DNA from: Olivibacter sp. XZL3
Lineage (GTDB): Bacteria > Bacteroidota > Bacteroidia > Sphingobacteriales > Sphingobacteriaceae
Assembly: GCF_004368405.1 (NCBI RefSeq)
Contig: NZ_SBJH01000010.1
Span: forward strand, 186,001 to 250,000
DNA: 64,000 bases
Reading direction: 5' to 3'
Shown: piece by piece, positions 45,427-53,811 of the stretch
Position numbering within the stretch: position 1 is the first letter of the stretch
Layout: every line of letters begins with the position of its first letter
Made by a program: the position numbers and the translations under genes
The notes under the pieces: generated by a model
Databases searched by the model: none
The model's input: only the letters and a program-made list of their open reading frames with translations
What the model was told of the DNA's origin: nothing

Positions 45427-46149
45427 ATGAATAGGCTGAAAATAATGGTCTTACTTTTCTTACTATCCATGTATGAAGTAGAGGCCCAAACACAAAACAA
45501 ATTAACGGCGGAAGAAAAAGCGGATGGATGGCAATTGATTTTCGATGGAAAAAGCTTTGCCGGTTTGCAAAAACTAGCCGACGGAGGTTGGGCTGTGAAA
45601 GATGGCCTACTGATGGCAACGCCCATCCCGCATGGAAAACAAATGGATATTATCACCATCGCCACTTTTGATAATTTTGAACTGACTTTTGAATTTAGAG
45701 CAGCAAAAAACACCAACAGCGGTGTTAAATATTTGGTTACTAACACATTTACTGGTCAAAAAGGCGCTTATCTCGGATTGGAATATCAGATTCTGGACGA
45801 CCTAAATTACCATTATCCCGAGCGGGGCGAATTACGGTCGGTAGCCTCACTTTATGATCTCATTCCTGCTGATCCAGAAAAAGAAGTGAAAGCACTTGGC
45901 GAATGGAATACAGGAAAGATTATTGTTAACGGTCATCACATCAGTCATTGGTTAAATGGCAAAGAAGCGGTCGTGTACGATCGGAGCAGCCCTTCATTTC
46001 AGCAATTGATTCAAACGAGTAAATACAAGGATCTTCCAAATTTTGGAAAAACAGAAAAAGGGCATCTCCTTTTTCAGAATGAGGGTACACCGGTTGATTT
46101 TCGGAACATCAAAATCAAGCCTTTGGCAACGGCTAGCCATTCGAACTAA
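45427..46149 (+). CDS. Secreted DUF1080 protein, 3-keto-disaccharide hydrolase type (second copy)
   Basis: A 240-aa paralogue of the protein at 43211 with a signal ending EVEAQ. It shares the WQLIFDGKSFAGLQ opening, the NFELTFEFRAAKNTNSGVKY core and LGLEYQILDDLNYHYPE, but differs clearly elsewhere (longer VTNTFTGQKGAYL loop). Two divergent copies suggest different bonds or anomers. It lies 100 bp beyond the oxidoreductase behind a hairpin and is the last gene of the locus. Confidence 0.9.
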   Translation: MNRLKIMVLLFLLSMYEVEAQTQNKLTAEEKADGWQLIFDGKSFAGLQKLADGGWAVKDGLLMATPIPHGKQMDIITIATFDNFELTFEFRAAKNTNSGVKYLVTNTFTGQKGAYLGLEYQILDDLNYHYPERGELRSVASLYDLIPADPEKEVKALGEWNTGKIIVNGHHISHWLNGKEAVVYDRSSPSFQQLIQTSKYKDLPNFGKTEKGHLLFQNEGTPVDFRNIKIKPLATASHSN

Positions 46150-46192
46150 AGAACAAACCGCTCCGATTATAAAGAAGCCCCATGTCCTAATC

Positions 46193-46230
46193 TGTTCGAT
46201 ACCCCACATCATTTGGTTCGCTGTCGAACA
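46193..46230. promoter_or_regulatory. Possible degenerate copy of the paired palindromic site
   Basis: TGTTCG-N4-CCCACA at 46193 (half-site only) and GGTTCG-N4-CGAACA at 46215 stand 22 bp apart, the same distance as the pairs at the FtsX genes. No convincing sigma54 -12 element follows, so this is tentative. Confidence 0.35.
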
Positions 46231-46255
46231 TGTTGGTTTAAAAATAGACCGTCGT

Positions 46256-46288
46256 TTTGGCTACAAATGTTCCCGATTTGGCTACAAA
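46256..46288. repeat. 12-bp direct repeat upstream of the SDR gene
   Basis: TTTGGCTACAAA occurs at 46256-46267 and 46277-46288, 21 bp apart, two helical turns. Direct repeats on one helix face are typical of AraC-family binding. The AraC gene at 47174 lies just past the SDR gene. Confidence 0.5.
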
Positions 46289-46342
46289 GAGGGTCGTGAC
46301 TATGTCGAACTTTGTTGAAACAATTTAAAAAGCATTAAAACG

Positions 46343-47101
46343 ATGGAAGCACAACAAAGCAAGATAGCCCTGGTTACGGGAGCCAATCAAGGTGTGGGAT
46401 TTCAGATTGCCAAAGCCCTTGCCGACCACGGGTATACCGTATATGTAGGATCCCGCAATTTTCAGAACGGCGTGGCGGCTGCCGAAAAAATCGGCGGCAA
46501 AGCACAGCCTATTCAGTTAGACGTTACGGATAAAAAGTCCATCGAAAATGCGGTAAGCAAAGTGAAGCAGGACTTTAACCGGCTCGATCTGTTGGTAAAC
46601 AACGCGGCCATTTCACACGCCGGGGCGCCAGGGAGAACATTGGAGGAAATCCTCGAAGCCAATCGGCCAAGCGTTTGCTCGGTGGACGAAATGCGTACGG
46701 TTTGGGAAACGAACGTATTTGGCGTCGTGGAGGTAACACAGGCTTTTCTGCCCTTACTGCGCAAAGCAAGCGGTGCACGCATTGTCAATGTATCGAGCGG
46801 CCTTGGCTCACTAACCCTAAACAGAAACCCGGAAAACCCCTATGCAAAGCACTTTGAGTTGATTTACGGCGCCTCCAAAACCGCCCTCAATGCCGTTACC
46901 GTGGCTTTTGCCAATGAGCTCGAAGCCAGCAGCATTAAGGTAAGTGCGGTGAGCCCCGGTTTTACGGCTACGGCGCTGAACAATTTTCAGGGAACGGATA
47001 CCGTAGAAGAAGGCTCCCGTGAACCGATACGCGTCGCTTTGGAAGAAGGCGGTCCAACCGCATTGTTTACAGGTCCTAATCAAGAAGTTTACCCTTGGTA
47101 G
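46343..47101 (+). CDS. SDR-family oxidoreductase
   Basis: A 252-aa classical short-chain dehydrogenase. The cofactor motif is TGANQGVG (residues about 14-21), NNAA follows near residue 87, the catalytic Ser is in VNVSSG and YxxxK is YGASK. It resembles carbonyl-reductase-like SDRs with an insertion before the active site (RPSVCSVDEMRTVWETN). It sits upstream of the AraC gene and behind a direct repeat, so it is probably the regulated target. The substrate is unknown. Confidence 0.92.
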   Translation: MEAQQSKIALVTGANQGVGFQIAKALADHGYTVYVGSRNFQNGVAAAEKIGGKAQPIQLDVTDKKSIENAVSKVKQDFNRLDLLVNNAAISHAGAPGRTLEEILEANRPSVCSVDEMRTVWETNVFGVVEVTQAFLPLLRKASGARIVNVSSGLGSLTLNRNPENPYAKHFELIYGASKTALNAVTVAFANELEASSIKVSAVSPGFTATALNNFQGTDTVEEGSREPIRVALEEGGPTALFTGPNQEVYPW

Positions 47102-47113
47102 CCTATCCTCTGC

Positions 47114-47151
47114 AACAAAACCTGTGGTAATAGATTGCCACAAGTTTTGTT
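47114..47151 (+). terminator. Terminator of the SDR gene
   Basis: A 14-bp stem with one mismatch (47114-47127 with 47138-47151) and a 10-nt loop, followed by TTATTTATATTT. Confidence 0.7.
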
Positions 47152-47173
47152 TATTTATATTTAAATTTATAGC

Positions 47174-48091
47174 ATGAAAAAAGAAGAAAGGCTGCTCCGG
47201 TTCCGTTCCATTTCCGCCATACATCAAGCCTTTGGTTTGCCCAAGCCACAACATCCGCTGGTAAGTCTTACGTTATGCAATGGGAATAATCCTTTCAATG
47301 TTGATAAGGTGCCAAGTTATGATGTGTTGGATTTTTACAAAATCACCTTCATCACACAGAACGGTGGCAGATTGAAATACGGGCAGCATTATTACGATTT
47401 CGAAGAGGGGAGTATGATGTTTATGGCGCCCAATCAGTTGGTCGGCACGTCGTATCAAACCAATGACGCATCATCTTATGTGTTGCTCATCCATCCCGAT
47501 TTTTTGCTGGGTTACCCTTTGGCAAAAAACATTAAACAGTATAATTTCTTTTCGTATGCGGTAAACGAAGCCCTGCATTTGTCTGATCAGGAGAAGGAAA
47601 TTATTTTGTCCGTTTATCACATCATCGAGCAAGAGCTCAACAGCCGGGTAGACGAGTTCAGTCAGGATGTAATCATTGCACAGATTGAATTATTACTAAA
47701 CTATGCCAACCGCTTCTACAAGCGACAATTCATAACCCGAAAAGCCATCAATAATGATTTGTTGCAAAAAATCGAAACCATTCTGGATGATTACCTGAGC
47801 AATCAACAATCGCTTTATAAAGGTTTGCCTACGGTGCAATATCTGTCGGAACAGCTACATATTTCCACGGGTTATCTCAGCGATGTGCTGCGGTCGCTCA
47901 TTGGGCAAAATGCCAAACAATATATCCATCAGAAGCTGATTGACAAAGCCAAAGAAAAACTTTCCACCACCGGGCTCACTGTTAGCCAAATCGCCTACGA
48001 ACTAGGCTTCGAACATTCGCAAAGTTTCAGCAAATTATTCAAAAGCAAAACCGCCATGAGCCCGCGCGAATTTCGGGAGCAATTTAACTAG
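47174..48091 (+). CDS. AraC-family transcriptional regulator
   Basis: A 305-aa regulator with a cupin-type N-terminal half and two C-terminal HTH motifs (YLSEQLHISTGYLSDVLRSL, VSQIAYELGFEHSQSFSKLF). It is of the type often found beside an SDR gene in Bacteroidota, as here. It follows the SDR terminator by 22 bp. The direct repeat at 46256-46288 is a candidate operator. Confidence 0.92.
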   Translation: MKKEERLLRFRSISAIHQAFGLPKPQHPLVSLTLCNGNNPFNVDKVPSYDVLDFYKITFITQNGGRLKYGQHYYDFEEGSMMFMAPNQLVGTSYQTNDASSYVLLIHPDFLLGYPLAKNIKQYNFFSYAVNEALHLSDQEKEIILSVYHIIEQELNSRVDEFSQDVIIAQIELLLNYANRFYKRQFITRKAINNDLLQKIETILDDYLSNQQSLYKGLPTVQYLSEQLHISTGYLSDVLRSLIGQNAKQYIHQKLIDKAKEKLSTTGLTVSQIAYELGFEHSQSFSKLFKSKTAMSPREFREQFN

Positions 48092-48332
48092 CAGCATGCT
48101 TCCTCTTATATTAAGCGAACTAGTTGAGCGCATTATTTGATTCGCCATTGTACCCACCTTTTTGCCTATTCTGCTGCAAAACTGTTACATCTGCTGTCGC
48201 AATTTTTAAATTAATGCCACGTTATAACGTTATACTTTACCTAAGAGATTAAAACAGCATTATCATGATGTGTTAGCGGGATCACAGCGTTTTGCTATCG
48301 ATTAATCTAATATAATACGCTAAAACTGCTTT

Positions 48333-49397
48333 ATGGAGCCTTTTGACGATATTGCGATTCCTATCGCTTGGCCTGAAAAAACGGCTTATGGTGATGAATC
48401 TTGGATGGCTTTTCTAAAGAAATGTGGAATTGTCAAGAACTTAAATTTTAAAGTAGGGCACGCAGCTATCCTACTTGTTGAAAAGAAGAGTGGCTATGTG
48501 CGATACTTCGATTTTGGACGCTATATTGCTCCCAGGGGGTACGGGCGAGCCCGCTCCAAAGATTTTGATCCACGCTTGGAGATGAATACGCGAGCGGTTT
48601 TCGGATCAACCTTTGAGATCGTGAATTTGAAAGAGATCCTGGAGGAGCTTACAGGAAAGCAAAAAGCAACACATGGCGGAGGGCGATTACTCTTTGTGGT
48701 CTGTCAGCGTATCAGTTTTAAAAAAGCGATGACCTATGCGGCGAGTCTAGTTGAAAAAGGTCCTATATTATACGGTGCGCTCGCCGCCAATAATAACAGC
48801 TGCTCCCGGTATGTTGCGCAAATACTTGCATCCGGGATGCGGGCATCAGATAAACGAATTCGGAGAATCTTCTATCCTGAATGTTTAAAAGCTAGTCCCA
48901 CGAGCAATGTGGTAAATGCCTCTGATGACGGTAATATCGGTTGTTATCAAGACGGGAAATTATCCTGGTTCAGGATGGCCCGCCGGGCTTCTTTAAGGTT
49001 TCAGTGGAGTTTAATAACCGAGAACCTATATTCCAAAAAGGCGCAACTATTGGGTCGCGATGATTGCCCTGGCTTTATAACAGAACCGAAACGTCCCAGC
49101 TTTTTGCCAGCCGAAGCACAATGGTTAGGCGGAATAGGCGAAGGAGTTTGGCTGCTGCTCATTGAACAAACAGAAGCCTACTGTGTTGTTTGCTACGGTG
49201 CTGATGGACAAATTATATATAGCATGCAAACAATCTGTACAGATAATTTCGATATTAAGCTTCCCTATTCCTTTACGATGCAGTTCAGCGGGAATTTTTT
49301 CGTAATACGGCAGCGTGAAAAGAACTATACCTTTAAAAAAGTTAGCCAAAACAAAATCAATAATAACAATAAGACAATCCTGGCGCAACACAACTAA
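48333..49397 (+). CDS. DUF6695-like protein, possible permuted papain-fold hydrolase
   Basis: A 354-aa cytoplasmic-type protein without a signal peptide. I assign it to DUF6695 with moderate confidence. VGHAAILLVE (His near residue 42) followed by a beta-strand region, and later NNNSCSRYVAQIL (Cys near residue 153), has the His-then-Cys order of permuted NlpC/P60 or LRAT-like cysteine hydrolases. The C-terminal 120 residues look like a separate beta-rich domain. It lies only 4 bp before panD, so the two are probably one transcript. No substrate can be proposed. Confidence 0.65.
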   Translation: MEPFDDIAIPIAWPEKTAYGDESWMAFLKKCGIVKNLNFKVGHAAILLVEKKSGYVRYFDFGRYIAPRGYGRARSKDFDPRLEMNTRAVFGSTFEIVNLKEILEELTGKQKATHGGGRLLFVVCQRISFKKAMTYAASLVEKGPILYGALAANNNSCSRYVAQILASGMRASDKRIRRIFYPECLKASPTSNVVNASDDGNIGCYQDGKLSWFRMARRASLRFQWSLITENLYSKKAQLLGRDDCPGFITEPKRPSFLPAEAQWLGGIGEGVWLLLIEQTEAYCVVCYGADGQIIYSMQTICTDNFDIKLPYSFTMQFSGNFFVIRQREKNYTFKKVSQNKINNNNKTILAQHN

Positions 49398-49401
49398 TAA
49401 T

Positions 49402-49770
49402 ATGGAATTAACCCTTTTGAAATCAAAAATTCATACCGTAACCGTAACCGAAGCTAACGTAGCTTATAATGGTTCCATCACAATTGACGCAGATTTGTTA
49501 GACGCTGCTGGGATAAAAAAATATGAGCAAGTGTATGTCAATAATGCCGTAAATGGCAGTAGAATTATGACCTATGTACTGCCTGGCGAACGCGGCGGTG
49601 GTGAAGTGTGTTTGAATGGAGGTGCGGCATTACATGCCAATGTTGGTGACACGATTCATATTTTGTCTTTCGTGCGCTTGAGCCCGGAAGAGGCTGATGA
49701 CTATCGGCCGACGTTGGTGTTCACAGAAGAAAATAATCGGCTGAAATCTGTCGAACAGTATAATTACTAA
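49402..49770 (+). CDS. panD: Aspartate 1-decarboxylase
   Basis: A 122-aa PanD, which makes beta-alanine from aspartate for pantothenate and coenzyme A. The self-cleavage site Gly24-Ser25 in AYNGSITID is intact, giving the pyruvoyl cofactor. Other family segments are EQVYVNNAVNGSR and NGGAALHANVGD. Start at ATG 49402; a longer frame from 49315 overlaps the upstream gene and is rejected. No other pantothenate gene is adjacent. Confidence 0.95.
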   Translation: MELTLLKSKIHTVTVTEANVAYNGSITIDADLLDAAGIKKYEQVYVNNAVNGSRIMTYVLPGERGGGEVCLNGGAALHANVGDTIHILSFVRLSPEEADDYRPTLVFTEENNRLKSVEQYNY

Positions 49771-49897
49771 ACTGGAACATAAACCACGTGCCCGGATCCT
49801 CATAACTTCGCTAGTTGTAAAGCCATGGGTCAGCTTAATGAGTGCAAAATTGTGAAAGAGGAGGGCGGTACAACGATGGCAAACGATAAAAAAGGCG

Positions 49898-49911
49898 TTG
49901 ACCTGTGTCAA
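49898..49911 (+). terminator. Weak terminator after panD
   Basis: A 5-bp stem (TTGAC/GTCAA) with a 4-nt loop, followed by TATATTTTTTTATC. The T-run is good but the stem is short. Confidence 0.4.
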
Positions 49912-49989
49912 TATATTTTTTTATCATTTGTTATCTTCTAAGCCTCAAATTATCGCTAACTTTAAATTCATATTGTTTATGAATTTGTT

Positions 49990-50904
49990 ATGCTTGATAT
50001 TGTTATAGAATCCAGACGTGCCGAAATTGCAGCAGGCTTTGCAGTTAAACGTATACTTCCCTATCAACTTCGCAGAATGGTTGGCCCGTTCATTTTTATG
50101 GATCATGGCGGCCCGGTAAACATCCCGGCAGCGTCTGCAAATAACCTTGACGTATTGCCGCATCCGCATATCGGCCTATCCACCGTCAGCTATTTATTCA
50201 GTGGTCATGTGACCCATCGGGACAGCCTTGGAGTAGAGCAGGTAATAAAACCCGGCGAGGTAAATTGGATGACCGCCGGGAAAGGCATTTCCCATAGTGA
50301 ACGTTTCGAAGATCCGGCGATGCTGAACGGAGGAGAATTAGAATTGCTACAGACATGGGTGGCACTTCCGGAAAAGGATGAAGAAAGCGACCCCTCGTTT
50401 GACAACTATAAGTCTGATCAATTGCCCATATATACCGATACAGGTGTCTGGATGCGGTTGATTGCAGGTGATGCCTATGGCTTAAAAAGTAGCGTTAAGA
50501 CACATTCTCCCTTGTTCTATGTGCATGTCGTACTGGAGCCGGGTGCTCGTTTTGGCTTGCCTCAGGGACATAGTGAGCGAGGAGCATACATCGCCAAGGG
50601 CAGCGTCGAGGTAAATGGCAACACCTATACAGCCGGAAAACTGATCGTATTCACCAAAGGCGTTGATCCGCTGATTATTGCCAGAGAACAAGCCACGTTG
50701 ATGATGCTAGGCGGTGAACATTTGGGAGACAGGTACATTTGGTGGAACTTTGTTTCCAGTAGAAGAGAGCGGATTGAACAGGCCAAAGAGGACTGGAAAC
50801 AGGGGCGCATTGATCTGCCACCCATGGATAATGAAGAATTTGTGCCCTTGCCTGAAAGTAAAGGAAAACCTGCGGGAGGCCCTCCTCCGAACGCCCTTTC
50901 TTGA
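49990..50904 (+). CDS. Pirin-family bicupin protein
   Basis: A 304-aa pirin. The N-terminal cupin contains the metal motif PHPHIGLSTVSY (about residues 56-67) and later GKGISHSER; the second cupin covers about residues 170-275. Bacterial pirins bind Fe and some act as quercetin dioxygenases or sensors of redox state. The gene is single and converges on the HxlR gene, with 30 bp between the stops. Confidence 0.93.
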   Translation: MLDIVIESRRAEIAAGFAVKRILPYQLRRMVGPFIFMDHGGPVNIPAASANNLDVLPHPHIGLSTVSYLFSGHVTHRDSLGVEQVIKPGEVNWMTAGKGISHSERFEDPAMLNGGELELLQTWVALPEKDEESDPSFDNYKSDQLPIYTDTGVWMRLIAGDAYGLKSSVKTHSPLFYVHVVLEPGARFGLPQGHSERGAYIAKGSVEVNGNTYTAGKLIVFTKGVDPLIIAREQATLMMLGGEHLGDRYIWWNFVSSRRERIEQAKEDWKQGRIDLPPMDNEEFVPLPESKGKPAGGPPPNALS

Positions 50905-50934
50905 AATTCGATGTGCTGCCTGTTTTATCCGCGT

Positions 50935-51291
50935 TTATCGAGCGTCCCTGGTAATCACCTTTTGCAACCTTTCCGCGTTCATGTCGCCCCATTCGCCAAT
51001 AGCTCCTATTACAGGAATCAACGTTTTCCCGAAATCGGTAAGACTGTATTCAACTTTCGGTGGTACGACAGGATAAATTTTCTTCGTTATAAGCTCGTGT
51101 CCTTCTAATTCTTTCAGTTGCATATTCAAAACCCGGCGTGAAGCATCGGGAATTTTGCGCTGCAACTCACTTGGTCTTTTATTGCCTTGCTCAATAAACC
51201 AAAGCAAGCGCATTTTCCACTTGCCATATAATACTTCACCTATCAGGTCAAGACCACAATTTAAGTTCAAAGGAATTTTCCGTTCATACAT
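50935..51291 (-). CDS. HxlR-family transcriptional regulator
   Basis: A 118-aa winged-helix regulator. The family signature reads CGLDLIGEVLYGKWKMRLLW, then RPSELQRKIPDASRRVLNMQ (recognition helix) and the wing VVPPKVEYSLTDFG. Such proteins often respond to reactive electrophiles or quinones through an N-terminal Cys, here Cys13. It is divergent from the SDR/DUF1330/NTF2-like operon and probably controls it. Confidence 0.92.
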   Translation of the reverse strand: MYERKIPLNLNCGLDLIGEVLYGKWKMRLLWFIEQGNKRPSELQRKIPDASRRVLNMQLKELEGHELITKKIYPVVPPKVEYSLTDFGKTLIPVIGAIGEWGDMNAERLQKVITRDAR

Positions 51292-51325
51292 TTTGCAAAA
51301 TTACCGCAATGTTCCAAAATGCACA

Positions 51326-51348
51326 ATAGGGGAAATATTTATCCCTAT
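51326..51348. promoter_or_regulatory. Possible HxlR operator
   Basis: ATAGGG at 51326-51331 and CCCTAT at 51343-51348 form a dyad with an AT-rich centre in the divergent gap between hxlR-type gene and its neighbour operon. Assignment rests on position only. Confidence 0.35.
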
Positions 51349-51469
51349 GCAATTCGGTTTTCCATACTTGTAGGAGCTAAACATACTTCTCAATTTTGTG
51401 CCAAGGTATTAAAATGACGTCGACAACCTTAGTCAAACGCCACGTATTTAACGTCAAAAAGTAAGAAAA

Positions 51470-52264
51470 ATGGATTTATACTTAAATTATCAAAACGAAT
51501 TATCAGGCAAAATTGCCCTGGTAACCGGAGGGACGAAAGGTGCCGGAAAAGCCATTGCCGAAAGGTTATTAAATGCTGGTGCAACCGTTATCGTTATAGC
51601 AAGAAAGGCACCTGAACAGCCCAACAAAAAACTGCATTTTATTTCGGCCGATTTAAGCCAATCGCTAGGAACGCAAAAAGTAGTGAGCGAAGTATTATCG
51701 AAATTCGGCAGATTAGACATTTTGGTAAACAACTTGGGTGGTTCCGAAACGCAGGGCGGTGGCTTTGTTGTTTTGAGTGACGAAGATTGGGAACACGCTA
51801 TTCAAACCAATTTGCTTGCACCCGTCCGTTTAGATAGAGGCTTTTTACCACAAATGCTGGAACGTGGAAACGGTGTTATCATTCACATTGCATCTATACA
51901 AGGTAAATTGCCGTTATACGACTCCACTTTGCCTTACGCAGCAGCAAAAGCAGGCTTAATCAATTACAGCAAAGGCTTATCCAACGAAGTTTCGCCCAAA
52001 AGCGTTCGTGTTTTAACCGTTTCGCCGGGTTGGATAAATACAGAGGGTTCAACCGGTATGATGAAAGAGATCTCAGAACGAACAGGCGTTACCATTGATG
52101 AAGCCAAACAACAGGTAATGAAAAGTTTGGGTGGTATTCCTTATGGCAGACCTGCGCAACCCGAAGAAGTTGCCGAACTGATAGGCTTTCTGGTTTCGCC
52201 AAGAGCCAATTACCTCACAGGGACAGAATTCGTAATTGACGGTGGAACGATTCCAACAATTTAA
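51470..52264 (+). CDS. SDR-family oxidoreductase
   Basis: A 264-aa classical SDR. TGGTKGAGKA is the cofactor loop (about residues 19-28), followed by NNLGG. The catalytic Ser is in IIHIASIQG and YxxxK is YAAAK. The C-terminus LTGTEFVIDGGTIP is typical. It is first in a three-gene operon with the DUF1330 and NTF2-like genes, divergent from HxlR. An induced detoxifying reductase is likely, by context. Confidence 0.93.
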   Translation: MDLYLNYQNELSGKIALVTGGTKGAGKAIAERLLNAGATVIVIARKAPEQPNKKLHFISADLSQSLGTQKVVSEVLSKFGRLDILVNNLGGSETQGGGFVVLSDEDWEHAIQTNLLAPVRLDRGFLPQMLERGNGVIIHIASIQGKLPLYDSTLPYAAAKAGLINYSKGLSNEVSPKSVRVLTVSPGWINTEGSTGMMKEISERTGVTIDEAKQQVMKSLGGIPYGRPAQPEEVAELIGFLVSPRANYLTGTEFVIDGGTIPTI

Positions 52265-52274
52265 TAAAAAAATT

Positions 52275-52574
52275 ATGCCTGCATATATTGTATTTACACG
52301 AACAAAGACGCTCGACAGAAAAGAGTTAGAAACATATTGGGCAATGATCCAGGAAACAATGGAAGGACACCCAATAGACGTTTTAGTTCCTTACGGAAAT
52401 TTTGAGATTTTAGAAGGAAGGAAAATTCAAGGGATTGTCATTGCTAAATTCCCCGATATGGAAACCGCCAAAAATTGGTATCATAGCGAATCTTATCAAA
52501 AAGCGGCCAAACACAGACAGAAAGGTGCTGTTTATGACGGTATTCTTGTTGAAGGCATCTCGCTGAATAATTAA
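52275..52574 (+). CDS. DUF1330 protein
   Basis: A 99-aa ferredoxin-like (dimeric alpha/beta-barrel) protein of the DUF1330 family: PAYIVFTRTKTLDRKELETY at the start, EGRKIQGIVIAKFPDMETAKNWY in the middle. Start at ATG 52275. It is the second gene of the HxlR-flanked operon. Function unknown; small monooxygenase-like folds of this type often act on aromatic or quinone compounds. Confidence 0.88.
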   Translation: MPAYIVFTRTKTLDRKELETYWAMIQETMEGHPIDVLVPYGNFEILEGRKIQGIVIAKFPDMETAKNWYHSESYQKAAKHRQKGAVYDGILVEGISLNN

Positions 52575-52591
52575 CAACTAAAAAATAAGAA

Positions 52592-52915
52592 ATGAACATA
52601 CCAAAAGTGATAGCAAATTTAGTAGAAGCGCAAAATAACCACGACAGCATTGCTTATGCAAATTGTTTCTCCGAAACAGCTGTAGTTTTTGACGAAGGCA
52701 AAAAACACAACGGACGAAAGGAAATTGAACGTTGGATTGCAGATGCCAACCAACAATTCAACACGATAATGAAGCCTGTCAGCTTTAAAGAACAAGAAAC
52801 AACAAGCATTTTAGAGGCAGAAGTATCCGGAACATTTGACGGTAGCCCCGTCATTTTGAGTTACCATTTTGAAATTGTTGACGAGCAGATACAGTCGTTG
52901 AAAATTACAGGATAA
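52592..52915 (+). CDS. NTF2/SnoaL-like protein
   Basis: A 107-aa small cone-shaped NTF2-like protein: VIANLVEAQNNHDSIAYANCF, then HNGRKEIERWIADANQQFN and a beta-rich end. Such proteins act as isomerases, cyclases or binding proteins. It is third in the HxlR-flanked operon, 17 bp after the DUF1330 gene. Confidence 0.88.
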   Translation: MNIPKVIANLVEAQNNHDSIAYANCFSETAVVFDEGKKHNGRKEIERWIADANQQFNTIMKPVSFKEQETTSILEAEVSGTFDGSPVILSYHFEIVDEQIQSLKITG

Positions 52916-53141
52916 ATCATGGTTTAGCTAGAAAAAAAGCCCCAGCAAATTGTGGTTCAGGAAGTGTCGTCGTGCCGAGGTTGCATGTTATAGGTGTGCG
53001 AAAATGTTTTAAAAGATCAATTAATGACAATTATTTCAGCCCCTATAGCCCCCCTCAAAAAGTCAGTTTTTTATTGTTTTTTTCCGTCGCTTACAGATAT
53101 TTATTCTTTACTTTGAGAAGAAAATTCAAAAAACCTACTTT

Positions 53142-53651
53142 ATGATCGTACAACACTTAATTGCCGAATTCGAACACGAGGTAAACAGCACGAGAAAATT
53201 ACTGCAGGCCGTGCCTGAGAAAGATCTTGCTTATAAGCCTGCACCAATATCATGGACAATGGGCGAGCTTGCGCAACATATTGCCACGATCTATTACTGG
53301 TATGTGGGAACGTTAACCAAAGACGTATACGACTTGGCTGCAGATCACCTTGATCGGGGAGAACCCAGCGACCTTCAAGCTACGCTAAAGCTTTTTGAAG
53401 AAAACGTTGAAAAAGCGCGGGCGGCATTGCAGGCCATCACTGACGAACATTTACAGGAGCAATGGACGATGAAATTTGGTGATCGTACCGTACTCGGTCC
53501 CATGCCTAGAGGGCTTGTTGCCCGTAGTTTTCTTTTCAACCACCTTTACCACCACCGCGGGGAAATGATCGTTTACCTACGGGCTACCGGCAACAAGGTG
53601 CCTGGACTCTATGGGCCAACATATGAAGAAAGCCAAGCAAGCCAAAACTAG
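53142..53651 (+). CDS. DinB-family protein
   Basis: A 169-aa four-helix-bundle protein. The three metal-ligand histidines of the DinB/YfiT fold are visible: one in GELAQHIATIYYW (about residue 48) and two in HLYHHRGEMIVYL (about 138-142). The family includes thiol (bacillithiol or mycothiol) transferases, but members in Bacteroidota are mostly uncharacterised. It is a single gene. Confidence 0.9.
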   Translation: MIVQHLIAEFEHEVNSTRKLLQAVPEKDLAYKPAPISWTMGELAQHIATIYYWYVGTLTKDVYDLAADHLDRGEPSDLQATLKLFEENVEKARAALQAITDEHLQEQWTMKFGDRTVLGPMPRGLVARSFLFNHLYHHRGEMIVYLRATGNKVPGLYGPTYEESQASQN

Positions 53652-53811
53652 CATTCAGGTTATTAGGCGTTATGCATTATTCAGAAACGTTCGCTTACCT
53701 ACAAGGCATTGATGAGCCTTTCAAAAATGTCCGCACGATAATAATAAAAAAATTACCTTTTTAATTTCAGATAGGGTTGCGTAGTTTATTACTTAGCTTT
53801 ACTTTTGCTGC

